From: Promethearchaeati archaeon
GTDB taxonomy: Archaea > Asgardarchaeota > Heimdallarchaeia > JABLTI01
DNA length: 45,437 bases
Direction of reading: 5' to 3'
Assembly: GCA_013166835.1 (NCBI GenBank)
Contig: JABLTI010000012.1
Coordinates: 1-45,437, forward strand
The notes beneath the pieces were generated by a model, which was not told the DNA's origin, ran no database searches, and saw only the letters and a program-made list of their open reading frames with translations. Position 1 is the first letter of the stretch; the number at the start of each line of letters is the position of its first letter. The position numbers and the translations under genes are program-made. Of this stretch, positions 24,958-34,052 are shown in pieces.

Positions 24958-26133
24958 TTATTTACTTTCGAATTCTTTCTTCATTGCCTTAACCAAATCC
25001 GGATTAGTTAGAACATCGATTGCAGTCATAGCAAGTGCTTTTGCAGCATTTATCATTGCTTCATGACCTTTCTCTGAAGAAGAAGCCTTTGCAAATTGTT
25101 TGGAATGTCCCGGTATAGACTCATCACTTACTCGTATGTATGGATGAATTGTTGGAACTATCTGACTTACATTACCAATATCACTTGATCCTAGACCCGC
25201 TCCAGGTTTCATTGGGAAGATTGGAACATTTATGATTTTAAGATTCTTAAGAAATGCTTCACCTAATACTCGATTTATTTTCCTTGAAGCATACGAAGGT
25301 TCGATGATAGAAAATTTTAGTTCAGCACCTGTACTCAATGCAGCTCCTTTTGCACAAGCTTCTACTTTCTTAACTAATTCTTTGCAATAGTTAGTATCCA
25401 AAGCACGAACATAATAGGATGCAGAAGCATAATCAGGGATAATATTTGCTTTCACGCCACCGTTTGTTATTATTCCATGAATTCTAGCATCACTGGTTAT
25501 ATGCTGACGTAATGCACTTATCGCATTATACGTTTGAACTACAGCATCAAGAGCATTGATCCCACTTTCCGGATCAGCAGAAGCATGAGCGGTTTGACCA
25601 AAGAATTCGATTTTCACTTCAGATAATGCTAATCCACCTCTGCCAACCATTGTATAAGTTGCTGATGGGTGAAACATCATTGTTGCATCAACTTCTTTGA
25701 AAAGACCTGCATCAATCATGAAAATTTTACCTCCTCCTCCCTCTTCAGCTGGAGTACCCATAAAGATCAATTGACCGGGGATCTCAGACTTTATTTGTCC
25801 AATAGCTAAAGAAGCTCCTAAAGCAGCTGTCGCAATTAAATTGTGACCACACCCATGTCCTACTTCTGGTAATGCATCATATTCAGCTAAAATGGCTACT
25901 GTTGGACCTTTACTAATTTCAGGATGTACTGCTTTTATTGCAGTTTCTAAATCTGCTACACCCAATTCAACAGAAAATCCGGCTTCTTCTAGTTTCTTTG
26001 CGAGTAATTTTGATGCTTTAAATTCCTTGAAGTTTAATTCAGGATTGTTAAAAATCTCTAAGCTAACTTGAATTAATTCATCCTTGATTTCATCAATATG
26101 TTTGATTATTTTCTCTTTCGACATCCTACTCAT
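24958..26133 (-). CDS. M20-family amidohydrolase (aminoacylase/AbgB-like)
   Basis: A 391-residue cytoplasmic metallo-amidohydrolase. The M20D pattern is complete: DALPEVGHGCGHN with metal ligands Cys95 and His97, the catalytic TPAEEGGGGK (E130/E131), MMFHPS (His155), the inserted dimerisation domain (about 175-290; ALSEVKIEFFGQTAHAS with its conserved histidine), and a final histidine in PGHS. Related enzymes remove acyl or p-aminobenzoyl groups from amino acids and dipeptides (HipO, AbgA/AbgB). The cysteine-type metal ligand points to the aminoacylase/carboxypeptidase branch over DapE. Neither ATG (26133 or 26124) has a strong ribosome site. It is a single gene. Confidence 0.88.
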   Translation of the reverse strand: MSRMSKEKIIKHIDEIKDELIQVSLEIFNNPELNFKEFKASKLLAKKLEEAGFSVELGVADLETAIKAVHPEISKGPTVAILAEYDALPEVGHGCGHNLIATAALGASLAIGQIKSEIPGQLIFMGTPAEEGGGGKIFMIDAGLFKEVDATMMFHPSATYTMVGRGGLALSEVKIEFFGQTAHASADPESGINALDAVVQTYNAISALRQHITSDARIHGIITNGGVKANIIPDYASASYYVRALDTNYCKELVKKVEACAKGAALSTGAELKFSIIEPSYASRKINRVLGEAFLKNLKIINVPIFPMKPGAGLGSSDIGNVSQIVPTIHPYIRVSDESIPGHSKQFAKASSSEKGHEAMINAAKALAMTAIDVLTNPDLVKAMKKEFESK

Positions 26134-26324
26134 ATCCTAAATACATAAGAAGATGAACTTTAAGAATTATGTGGAAAGAAACTTTAAAATTTATGATGAT
26201 ACAAATGAATCGTTGTTAATAGCAAACTAATCATTTTTTAAATCAAATTGAGGAGAATTCTTCTTTAGAAATTAATTAGGAAATGCTTTAGAATCAAGAA
26301 GAATACATAAAATAGGTATATTTC

Positions 26325-27350
26325 ATGCAAATTAATTCAGCTTTTATTACAGGTGCCAATGGATTTATTGGTAGTTACTTGACAAAATTCCTTGCAGAAC
26401 AAGGTATTGAAACTACTGCTTTTATTTTAAAAGGCACTGATTGTAATTTACTTCGGAGCATTTATCCTTCTCTTAAGAATGTCAAAATTGTTGAAGGCAA
26501 CATCCTTGATAAGAAATCTTTGCAGAAGCATGTCAAAGGAATGAATTTTATTTTTCATTTAGCTGGTATAATACAAGGTTATATTCAAGAGGATTATGAT
26601 CGAGTCAATGTTTTTGGTACAAAAAATCTTTTAGAAATTTGCTCAAACAATTCCCAAGAGCTTGAGAGTTTAGTAATTGTATCTTCAATTTCTGCTGCAG
26701 GATATGGAACACCAGACAACCCTTTGATTGAGGATAAAGTTGAAGAACCAATTTTAAATGATTATTATGGGATTTCAAAATATAGGATGGAGTGTTTAGC
26801 TAAATCCTATAATGAAAAATTACCAATAAGCATTGTTCGACCTTGTTCAGTTTTAGGTCCAGGTAATTTTGTTATACTTGATAATTATAAATCAGTGAAA
26901 CTTGGTATTAAGCTAATGATGGCTGGACCAAAAAGATACATAAGTATTATTGATGTTGAAGATATAGCGAGAGGTATTTATCTATGTGCTGAAAATCCAA
27001 AAGCAGTTGGAGAAGTTTTCTATTTTAGCAGTGATGGTCATATATCATTTAATGAAATGAGTGAAATTATGAATTATAAAATATTTAAGCGCAAATATGG
27101 TAGTTTGTTAAGTATTACAGTTCCAAAATTTATGATACATATTATTACATTATTTTCTGAGCTCTACCATAAAATGCAAAGAAAACCTGCCCCTTTCATT
27201 AATCGCTCAAAATTACTAGGTGCTTATGCACCTGGACAAGTTGTTAATTCAGAAAAAGCAAAAGAGATTCTCGGTTGGAAACCAAAATATACAATAGTGG
27301 AAACAATTACTCGAGAAGGCAAATGGTTCCAGGATCATGGGTGGATATAA
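26325..27350 (+). CDS. NAD(P)-dependent epimerase/dehydratase-type SDR (first in operon)
   Basis: A 341-residue extended short-chain dehydrogenase/reductase. The nucleotide-binding motif TGANGFIGS is at 9-17, FHLAGI at ~88, the catalytic Ser in IVSSISAAG and the catalytic YxxxK pair in YYGISKYRME. The C-terminal third is longer and more basic than in sugar epimerases and resembles 3-beta-hydroxysteroid dehydrogenase/NSDHL-like and dihydroflavonol-reductase-like members. The stop codon directly abuts the start of the next gene, and a second SDR of similar type is third in the operon. The substrate is not known; a lipid or isoprenoid alcohol is possible (inference). Confidence 0.85.
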   Translation: MQINSAFITGANGFIGSYLTKFLAEQGIETTAFILKGTDCNLLRSIYPSLKNVKIVEGNILDKKSLQKHVKGMNFIFHLAGIIQGYIQEDYDRVNVFGTKNLLEICSNNSQELESLVIVSSISAAGYGTPDNPLIEDKVEEPILNDYYGISKYRMECLAKSYNEKLPISIVRPCSVLGPGNFVILDNYKSVKLGIKLMMAGPKRYISIIDVEDIARGIYLCAENPKAVGEVFYFSSDGHISFNEMSEIMNYKIFKRKYGSLLSITVPKFMIHIITLFSELYHKMQRKPAPFINRSKLLGAYAPGQVVNSEKAKEILGWKPKYTIVETITREGKWFQDHGWI

Positions 27351-28085
27351 TTGGCAGAAGAGCTAGTCAAGACTAATGTGGAAAAAATACTGGATGAGGT
27401 TCCGGTCAAAGAACTTTTGCTCTTGAGTATTCCAATTAGTATAATCTTTGCTGTTTCTGGAATGGACTTCATTGGTTGGTTCACATATCTTGCAACCAGA
27501 GCATCCAACGAGGAAATTTATACTCGAGGCATTCTTAATGTAATGTTATTGGGATTTCTGTTTACTACTGTTTCACTAGTTATCATTCCAGTTATTGTTA
27601 ACAAAGTTCGCTGGAAAAAACCTCTAGCATATTTTGGAACGCAAAAAGGTGAACTCAAGATTGGTTTAATCATAGTGGGAGTATTCTTATTGGCTACACC
27701 ACTTTTCTATTTTAGCACCAAAGATCCAAAACTCGTCAATACCTACCCACTGACAAAAGACGTTCAAGGCAGATGGTCATTTTTCGCTCTCTACGAGATG
27801 AGCTATATATTATTCTATTATATTCCATATGAATTCTATTTCCGAGGAGTATTGCAATTAGGGTTAAGCAAAACATGGAAAACATGGCAGAGTATACTTT
27901 TTGTTACAGTACTTACTACTCTTCTTCATATAACAAAGCCATGGACAGAAATTCTTGCAGCATTTGCATTTGGATTTGTGTTTGGAATTATAGCTGAAAA
28001 AACGAAATCTTGGTATTATGTCTGTGCTATTCATTTCACAGCTGGTGTATTAACCGACACTTTCCTTTCAATAGGAGTGATATAG
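27351..28085 (+). CDS. CPBP (CAAX protease/bacteriocin-processing) family intramembrane protein
   Basis: A 244-residue protein with about seven membrane helices. The three CPBP/Abi motifs are recognisable near the C-terminus: YEFYFRG (usual EExxxR, with the first glutamate replaced by tyrosine), a histidine in TTLLHITKP, and AIHFTAGVLTD (HxxxN/D type). Loss of one of the two glutamates leaves its protease activity in doubt; it may be a non-proteolytic membrane partner. It starts with TTG immediately after the upstream SDR stop and ends one base before the ATG of the downstream SDR, so the three are translated from one mRNA. Family members cleave prenylated or peptide substrates in the membrane. 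Confidence 0.8.
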   Translation: MAEELVKTNVEKILDEVPVKELLLLSIPISIIFAVSGMDFIGWFTYLATRASNEEIYTRGILNVMLLGFLFTTVSLVIIPVIVNKVRWKKPLAYFGTQKGELKIGLIIVGVFLLATPLFYFSTKDPKLVNTYPLTKDVQGRWSFFALYEMSYILFYYIPYEFYFRGVLQLGLSKTWKTWQSILFVTVLTTLLHITKPWTEILAAFAFGFVFGIIAEKTKSWYYVCAIHFTAGVLTDTFLSIGVI

Positions 28086-28086
28086 A

Positions 28087-29145
28087 ATGAGTGATTCAAT
28101 AACTAAGAGAAGAAAACGAGTTATAATCACAGGTGCTAATGGTTTTGTTGGTAGTAATCTAACAAAATACTTGAGTCTAGATCCTTCTCTTGAAGTCTAT
28201 GCTATGGTTCGTCCAAAAGCGCCTGTTAATTTCTTGAAAGATTTTCAATATAATGATGATTCTGGAGAAAAGTTGTTTGAGATAGTTGAATGTAACTTAT
28301 TAGATGAAGATTTAATTGTTAAAGCATTTGAAAATAAAGACATAGTAATTCATTTAGCAGGTTATGTTAGTGATTGGGGTAGCAAAGAACGCTTTTGGAA
28401 ATTGAACGTTGAAGGCACAAAATTAGTTCTCCAAGCAGCCTATAAATCAAAAGTATCAAGGGTTCTTTATTTGAGTTCATTAACTGTACATGGTCTTGGA
28501 GGTCATAAATATGATAATGAAGATGCTCCATACGCGAAGAAGAATAATGCTTACGGAGAATCAAAGAAAGTTGGAGAAGAACTCTTATTAAAGTGGATCG
28601 CTAATAATCCTGAATCGGATGGAGCGATTATTAGACCTGGTTTTATAATCTATGGTAGGTTTGATAAAAACTCATTCATTCTTGCTCTTGATGCTATGGC
28701 CAAAGGAAGATTCGGTTTTATAAATAGAGGTAAACGATTAGTTTCATATGTATTTGTAGAGAATTTATGCTATGGTATCAATCAACTAATCCAAGCAGAA
28801 GAATTAAGTGGAGCATACAATATTCTCGATGGAAATATGACTTGGAAGGAATGGGTTGCTAAGTGGGAGAAAGCTATAGGAAGAAAAGTAACAAAAATTA
28901 GTGTACCTTATGCTTTTCTTGTGCCAATTACTGCAGTAATGGTTGGATTTTATAAATTATTTCGAATTAAGAAATCACCTCTATTGAATTTTTATCGGAT
29001 AAATGTAATGCGAAAAGACTTAGCTTTCACAAATACTAAAATCAAAACGGAAATTGGTTATCACCCACCAACAGAATTAGATGAGAGTATGCAGCAAACT
29101 TTGGAATTTTATTATGAATCAAAAACAAAAAAAGAAAAAAAGTAA
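28087..29145 (+). CDS. NAD(P)-dependent epimerase/dehydratase-type SDR (third in operon)
   Basis: A 352-residue extended SDR. A short basic N-terminus leads into TGANGFVGS (15-23), VIHLAGYVSDWG (~90), LYLSSLTVHG with the catalytic serine and the YGESKKVGEE pair (YxxxK). The C-terminal domain includes a basic, hydrophobic helix (AFLVPITAVMVGFYKLF), which suggests membrane contact and resembles 3-beta-HSD-like enzymes. It is a distant relative of the first gene of the operon, so successive or heteromeric action on one substrate is likely (inference). The C-terminus is Lys-rich. It converges with the DUF998-like gene. Confidence 0.85.
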   Translation: MSDSITKRRKRVIITGANGFVGSNLTKYLSLDPSLEVYAMVRPKAPVNFLKDFQYNDDSGEKLFEIVECNLLDEDLIVKAFENKDIVIHLAGYVSDWGSKERFWKLNVEGTKLVLQAAYKSKVSRVLYLSSLTVHGLGGHKYDNEDAPYAKKNNAYGESKKVGEELLLKWIANNPESDGAIIRPGFIIYGRFDKNSFILALDAMAKGRFGFINRGKRLVSYVFVENLCYGINQLIQAEELSGAYNILDGNMTWKEWVAKWEKAIGRKVTKISVPYAFLVPITAVMVGFYKLFRIKKSPLLNFYRINVMRKDLAFTNTKIKTEIGYHPPTELDESMQQTLEFYYESKTKKEKK

Positions 29146-29173
29146 GATTGAATTAAATCACTAAATACTACTT

Positions 29174-29947
29174 TTAGGAAATATTGATGTCTGAGATTTT
29201 TGGCAAATGAATTTTAAGGTATCTGAATGCTCCGAATGCTTGTATTATGTATAGAATAGCTTCTAAATAGAATGTCAATTTTTGTCCTATAATACTTGTT
29301 TGTAAATATGGAACTAGAATATCGAACAGAGAAAAGATAAGGAAAACTGTAAATAGGAGAAAAATACTGAGATATGTCAAATAAATATAGGCATACACAT
29401 TTGGATAGTTTTCATCCTTTAAAATTGTAAGAATAAATAAAATAAGTAAAACTAATTTAAAGAAGAAAGCAAAAACAACAAACACATTATGAGGGAGAAG
29501 ATAAATATCCATAGGTAAAAATCCTATAATCATATAAGTGATACCATTCAAAACACCGAAGACTAATATGGTGGTTCCGAATTTAGATAAATTTGTTTTT
29601 TTATAAAAATCTGAAAATACAATACCGAAAGCAAGTGCTGCAAAACCAACAATTACTAGAGTTGTAGTAAAAATTATTCTAGATACCAGATTTAATTCAC
29701 CAGAAATTGAGAACGTCATACCTAAATCACTTATATAATTCCACAAAAATGAATAACCAGGATTGTTGACATCTACATGTGACCCTCCCTGATAGAAGAA
29801 AGATGCTATTAAATTATTAAGAAGAAATAGAAATGAGCTACAAATACTAATTACTAAAAAAGCCTCTCTCCAATATCTGAAAAAAAATGTTATTTTTTCA
29901 AATCTAGATTTTCTTAAATCTGATGTAGGATTTTCTTGTTTTGACAT
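29174..29947 (-). CDS. DUF998-like multi-pass membrane protein
   Basis: A 257-residue protein with a cytoplasmic polar N-terminus and six hydrophobic helices (about 33-55, 80-105, 115-140, 150-175, 182-208, 215-240). The loop after helix 1 contains NPGYSFLWNYISDLGMT, which matches the conserved YS...ISDLG region of DUF998 proteins. The function of that family is not established. It is monocistronic, and a purine-rich GGGAGGGG (minus strand, just before the ATG) gives a strong ribosome site. Confidence 0.72.
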   Translation of the reverse strand: MSKQENPTSDLRKSRFEKITFFFRYWREAFLVISICSSFLFLLNNLIASFFYQGGSHVDVNNPGYSFLWNYISDLGMTFSISGELNLVSRIIFTTTLVIVGFAALAFGIVFSDFYKKTNLSKFGTTILVFGVLNGITYMIIGFLPMDIYLLPHNVFVVFAFFFKLVLLILFILTILKDENYPNVYAYIYLTYLSIFLLFTVFLIFSLFDILVPYLQTSIIGQKLTFYLEAILYIIQAFGAFRYLKIHLPKISDINIS

Positions 29948-30092
29948 GAAGTCCCCCTCCCATGGTAATCATAAACCATACAAATAAAATAACTTATTGT
30001 TGAAAAAACAATGATTCGTTTATTACCAAAACTTTTCGTCTCTTGGCATAAATGTAATCATTCTGATTTTAGGGTAGGAGTTGAAATGAATA

Positions 30093-30620
30093 TTATTTAC
30101 TCAGTTGCTTTTTTTTCTTCTTCTTTTCTATTTCATTCATGTCAAAAGCTTCGGTTGTACACATAGATGCTGGAGAAACATCTTGGAATCGTTTTTCTTT
30201 GACCACAAACAATTCACCTTTTCCATCTTCTGTGAATGTCTTCACTGTGCGACCTTCATGATGACCGAGAGGCCCTGGATATTGAACATAACGAAAAGTA
30301 AGCCGATAATATGCTGAGAGTAACGCCCAACTATCAAGCTCATCGGAATGAGCAACTTTTTCAAGAGCATTTTCAGGCAAACCAATCCAATTATACCATG
30401 CATGAACATCTTCGGGATCACCTGAGGCACGATCAGTACTTGGATCCATTGTCGCACCAGTATAATTTATCAGTGCTTTAAGGCACAACTATTTACCAAC
30501 CATAACTTGAATCATCTCACAAGTAACAGGACCAGATTCTGTAAATCCGGATCCAAACTCATCATCAACTTCAGATACAAGTTTCTCTTTAAGATATTTC
30601 TCTAATTCCTTTGTTTTCAA
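30093..30620 (-). CDS. Hypothetical protein interrupted by an in-frame TAG
   Basis: One frame stays open from TTG 30620 to the stop at 30093 apart from a single TAG at 30489-30491 (codon 44 of 175). The upstream part reads as normal protein (K-E-L-E-K-Y-L-K-E-K-L-V-S-E-V, then S-G-P-V-T-C-E-M-I-Q), and the 131-codon downstream part (30093-30488, TTG start) is a soluble domain with DVHAWYNWIGLPE, YRLTFRYVQYPGP and a Lys-rich tail. The family is not recognised. Explanations are a nonsense mutation, readthrough (pyrrolysine) or two coupled small genes. TAG is a frequent normal stop in this window (nucS, DsrE-like, VOC, ZnuC and aIF1 genes), which makes pyrrolysine less likely. Confidence 0.55.
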
Positions 30621-30651
30621 TTAAATCACTTACAAACAGGATTTTTACACA

Positions 30652-32553
30652 TTATAGGTTTTGCTCTTTGCTAATTTTCTCAATCATTTCCTCTGCTTTC
30701 TTATCTTCTTTATCTAATGAAACAAGCTTCTCAAAACACTTCTTTGCATTTTCTATTTTTCTATAGGCGTATAGCTGATTTCCAAAATTTCTTAGATTAT
30801 CTTTGAATATCTCATCAATTTCAATTGTCTTTAGAATGAAATCGTAGGCTACATCAAATCCTTTTTGAAGATTTAGTATTTCTGCAATACCAGAGTACGA
30901 TACTTTAAATCCATGCTTTTTGTGTATGTTTGATTTACATTCTTCAAGTAATTCATCAATATTCAATTCAGTTTTAGTTAATGGAATATTTCCGTAATTT
31001 ATCTTATCTTCATCTAAGAGAAATGATTCTCCATCCCCTGTAAAGAATACATTGTTTTGATATTCTTCTAATTTCAAGTTATCAGACAAATATAAGTAAA
31101 GATAACCATTGGAGATATTCAAAATTGTATGATGATCTATGCCATAAATAGTAAACTTATATATTCCAAGGAATTTCTCCCAAAATTGCTTATTTGGACC
31201 AATCTCATCATTTGGAGTATCATTCTGTTTTAAATGGAAAAGAAAATCATTAGTTATCCACTTCAATAATTTTACTTTTTCTTGCTTGTCCAAAATGAAG
31301 GTAAACTTGTTTCCGTCTTCAGTTAAGTATTCTAGTTCATTTTGTGGATATAGAATTTGCTTCTTTCCAAAAGTATTGAAAACATATAGCTTCTCATCCT
31401 CGTAGACAATGTTTCGCATACTTATTCTATGACCAAAATACGTTCCTACAAGTTTTTTCAGCTTCCTAGGTTCAACATATACGACTTTTGGTTTGGTTTT
31501 CTCCTTATACATTAATCCTAATGCTTTTCTTGCAAGCTTTACTTGCTCTCCGGAGTGATGTGCAGAATTAGTGAAAACAATAGCGGAAATTTTGTGATCC
31601 AATATCCAACTATGCTGTGTCTGATATCCGTAGCCCCCACCTCCATGACAGTAAACTTCAACACCATTAATTGGATTTTCTTTGTAAATACCCAAACTAT
31701 ATTTGTTTTTCACTCCATCCTCTTCAAATTGAGGTTTATACATTTCCTCAAAATGCTCTTTGGAAATTAGCTGTTTACCATTAGCTTTTCCTTTATTCAG
31801 ATGTAACATTGCTATTTTTGCTTGTTCATTAACCGAAATGTACACACCGCCAGCTCCCAACATTGGAACTTGAACAGTAGGTGTTTGAAATTCGCCAATA
31901 GTGCCTTTAGCAAATGAATGAGATAAAGCTTCATCAATATCTAATGTAGCTTTTTTAATTCCTATAGGTTGAAATAATTCTTCTTTTACGACATCTGGAA
32001 AAGTTTTCTTCATAATTTTACCTAGAACGTATCCAGTTAAATCAAAACCAATATTAGCATATGCAAATTCAGAACCAACTTTACTTCTCAACCAGGTATC
32101 TGCAATACTTGCTATATGCTCTTCTTTGGTACAAGGGGCATCGTCAAAATTGTTCCCAACAGCTGCTTCATGAGTGAAGCTTGCTGTATGGCTAAGCATT
32201 CTTCTAAAAGTTATTTTCTCAATTTCTTTATCTCTATTGCCAAATTTTGTATTAACAACAAATTCAGGATAGTGTTTTCTTATCGGATCATCGAGATCTA
32301 TTAATCCTTTACTTGCTAATATCATGAAAGTTGTTGCAGTAACAGTCTTTCCCATTGATTGAGTACTAAAGAGAGTATCAGCAGTAACCTTCTCTTTCTT
32401 TGTTATATCTGTGAAGCCAAAACCCTCTGACCAAATAATTTTATCATCATCAACTAATGCTATGGCTAGTCCACAGATTTTTTCTTTTGTAATAACTTCC
32501 TTTACTTCTTCTCTCATTTCTTCGATTAGAGTATTGTAATTAATTGAATCCAT
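30652..32553 (-). CDS. Serine beta-lactamase-like hydrolase (class C/PBP fold) with C-terminal helical tail
   Basis: A 633-residue protein. Residues ~10-345 form a beta-lactamase/penicillin-binding-protein-like serine hydrolase: nucleophile motif S66-M-G-K69, YAN (165-167) and the third motif HGGGG near 320. Residues ~365-520 contain beta-rich lipocalin-like repeats, as seen in archaeal and eukaryotic LACTB/Pab87-type proteins, and the last ~100 residues are TPR-like helices. There is no signal peptide, so it is probably a cytoplasmic peptidase or esterase. ATG 32553 with GTGAT four bases upstream is chosen over the TTG at 32598. Confidence 0.85.
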   Translation of the reverse strand: MDSINYNTLIEEMREEVKEVITKEKICGLAIALVDDDKIIWSEGFGFTDITKKEKVTADTLFSTQSMGKTVTATTFMILASKGLIDLDDPIRKHYPEFVVNTKFGNRDKEIEKITFRRMLSHTASFTHEAAVGNNFDDAPCTKEEHIASIADTWLRSKVGSEFAYANIGFDLTGYVLGKIMKKTFPDVVKEELFQPIGIKKATLDIDEALSHSFAKGTIGEFQTPTVQVPMLGAGGVYISVNEQAKIAMLHLNKGKANGKQLISKEHFEEMYKPQFEEDGVKNKYSLGIYKENPINGVEVYCHGGGGYGYQTQHSWILDHKISAIVFTNSAHHSGEQVKLARKALGLMYKEKTKPKVVYVEPRKLKKLVGTYFGHRISMRNIVYEDEKLYVFNTFGKKQILYPQNELEYLTEDGNKFTFILDKQEKVKLLKWITNDFLFHLKQNDTPNDEIGPNKQFWEKFLGIYKFTIYGIDHHTILNISNGYLYLYLSDNLKLEEYQNNVFFTGDGESFLLDEDKINYGNIPLTKTELNIDELLEECKSNIHKKHGFKVSYSGIAEILNLQKGFDVAYDFILKTIEIDEIFKDNLRNFGNQLYAYRKIENAKKCFEKLVSLDKEDKKAEEMIEKISKEQNL

Positions 32554-32620
32554 TTTTATCACATATTTTATTTTTAAATGAATAGATTTAGAAACCAAGC
32601 ATGTTTGATAAATTCAGAAC

Positions 32621-32634
32621 CATTATATAAATAA
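32621..32634. promoter_or_regulatory. Shared AT-rich promoter region of two divergent genes
   Basis: CATTATATAAATAA reads as a TATA element on both strands (TATATAAAT and TTTATATAAT), about 70 bases from the hydrolase start on the minus strand and about 80 from the acyltransferase start on the plus strand. The real promoters could be two separate, overlapping sites. Confidence 0.4.
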
Positions 32635-32709
32635 TTATTACAATTCTTGGTTTTCTAATTATATACTATAACTATAAAAAAGAAAATTCAGTAATACATT
32701 TGAAGAAAA

Positions 32710-33987
32710 TTGTTAAGAGAACTAAACGATTTAGAATTTATTAGTTTAGCAGTAGGGCAACCATTCAACATAGCTGTCATGCTAAAGATAAAAGGTTGTG
32801 TAGAGATAAAACTTCTTGAATCTACATTCAACAAACTACAGAAAAGGCATCCTTTGTTGCAAGTAAGAATTTTTTCTGATGAAAATGATCGTCCCTGGTT
32901 TACATCTGAAGGTGTTGGAACGATACCAGTTACGGAAATTAAAAGAACAGATGATTCTCAAGCTTTACTTGAATTTCACAGACAACTTTCTACGCCATTT
33001 GATTTAGAGAGGGAGAAATTACCTTTAATCAGGATTTCAGCGATTTCTTCTCCTGAAATTACTGAAATAATTATCTGTGCTTCCCATACTATTTCTGATG
33101 GTTTCTCTTTGGTTTTCTTATTTCGAGACATGATTAAATATATGGTAAATCCAGAGGAAGAAATAATACCACTTGATTTTCCGAAAAAGGATGTTGATAT
33201 TTTTACTCCAAAAATTAGAAGAATGATGCCAAAAACATCATTTTTCGCTTATATAGTATATGCTCTACTGAGATTCTATTATTTTCTTCGATATGTGTTT
33301 ATAGGAAAACGGAAACCGGCTGATATTAATATAAAGGAAGATGACTTGGAGATTCACTTCTGTAAACTTACTGAAGATCAGACTGCTGAATTATTGAAGA
33401 GATGTAAGAAGGAGAAAGTCTCCGTTCATAGTGCCATAAGCACAGCATTTTCTCAAGAATATCCTATTTTTGGTAGTCCGGTTAATTTACGAGGAAGACT
33501 GAATCCGCAAATTGGCGAATCATTTGGTTTTTACTCAGGTGTTGCAGTTTACAAGAAGAAATACCGAAAATCACTCAATTTTTGGCAAAACGCACGAAGA
33601 TTACAAAAGAGATTAAAGAAAGGTTTACGAGATAGAAAGCTCTTCTTAGTTCAAAAATTATTATCTAAAAGGATCTCTTTGGAATTACTACGAAAAATTG
33701 GTACGTATTATATTGAGATAGTAACTAAGAAACAACCCTTTTCAGTTGACAATTTAGGACTATTAGATAAACACATACAAGATATTGGATTAGAGAAATT
33801 CCCTACTATTGAGAGATTTTTTGGTGGAACAACAAATTTTCTTGATACATTCATTGTTCTATTTTACACTCTTAGAAGTGAAATGCATTTTTATTTCCAT
33901 TATACAAAAACGAAATACTCACCTGAAGAAATCAGGTCATACGCTGAAACGGTTATGAAAAGATTAGTAGATGCAATAGAAAAATAG
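32710..33987 (+). CDS. Condensation-domain-superfamily acyltransferase
   Basis: A 425-residue CoA-dependent-acyltransferase/condensation fold protein (alcohol O-acetyltransferase, PapA5 or wax-ester-synthase-like). The N-terminal half has the QKRHPLLQVRIF phrase and the active-site HTISDG (H126-x3-D130-G131; the first His of the usual HHxxxDG is a serine). The C-terminal half carries the DNLGLLDKHI and GGTTNFLDTFIVLFYT strands that close the tunnel. It probably esterifies a lipid alcohol or amine with an acyl-CoA; the substrate is not visible. TTG 32710 is the only start after the in-frame TGA at 32701. The acetoacetate-decarboxylase-like pseudogene follows at 66 bases, perhaps in the same transcript. 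Confidence 0.8.
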   Translation: MLRELNDLEFISLAVGQPFNIAVMLKIKGCVEIKLLESTFNKLQKRHPLLQVRIFSDENDRPWFTSEGVGTIPVTEIKRTDDSQALLEFHRQLSTPFDLEREKLPLIRISAISSPEITEIIICASHTISDGFSLVFLFRDMIKYMVNPEEEIIPLDFPKKDVDIFTPKIRRMMPKTSFFAYIVYALLRFYYFLRYVFIGKRKPADINIKEDDLEIHFCKLTEDQTAELLKRCKKEKVSVHSAISTAFSQEYPIFGSPVNLRGRLNPQIGESFGFYSGVAVYKKKYRKSLNFWQNARRLQKRLKKGLRDRKLFLVQKLLSKRISLELLRKIGTYYIEIVTKKQPFSVDNLGLLDKHIQDIGLEKFPTIERFFGGTTNFLDTFIVLFYTLRSEMHFYFHYTKTKYSPEEIRSYAETVMKRLVDAIEK

Positions 33988-34052
33988 TGATACAATAATT
34001 GGAAAATTTTTATTAGTAGAATTAATCATTTTTAGTATTGTGGGTGATTTTC

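Noticed and set aside
30093..30620. Confident call of a pyrrolysine protein
   Set aside because: TAG is a common stop in this window and the protein is not a known methylamine methyltransferase; kept only as one possibility.
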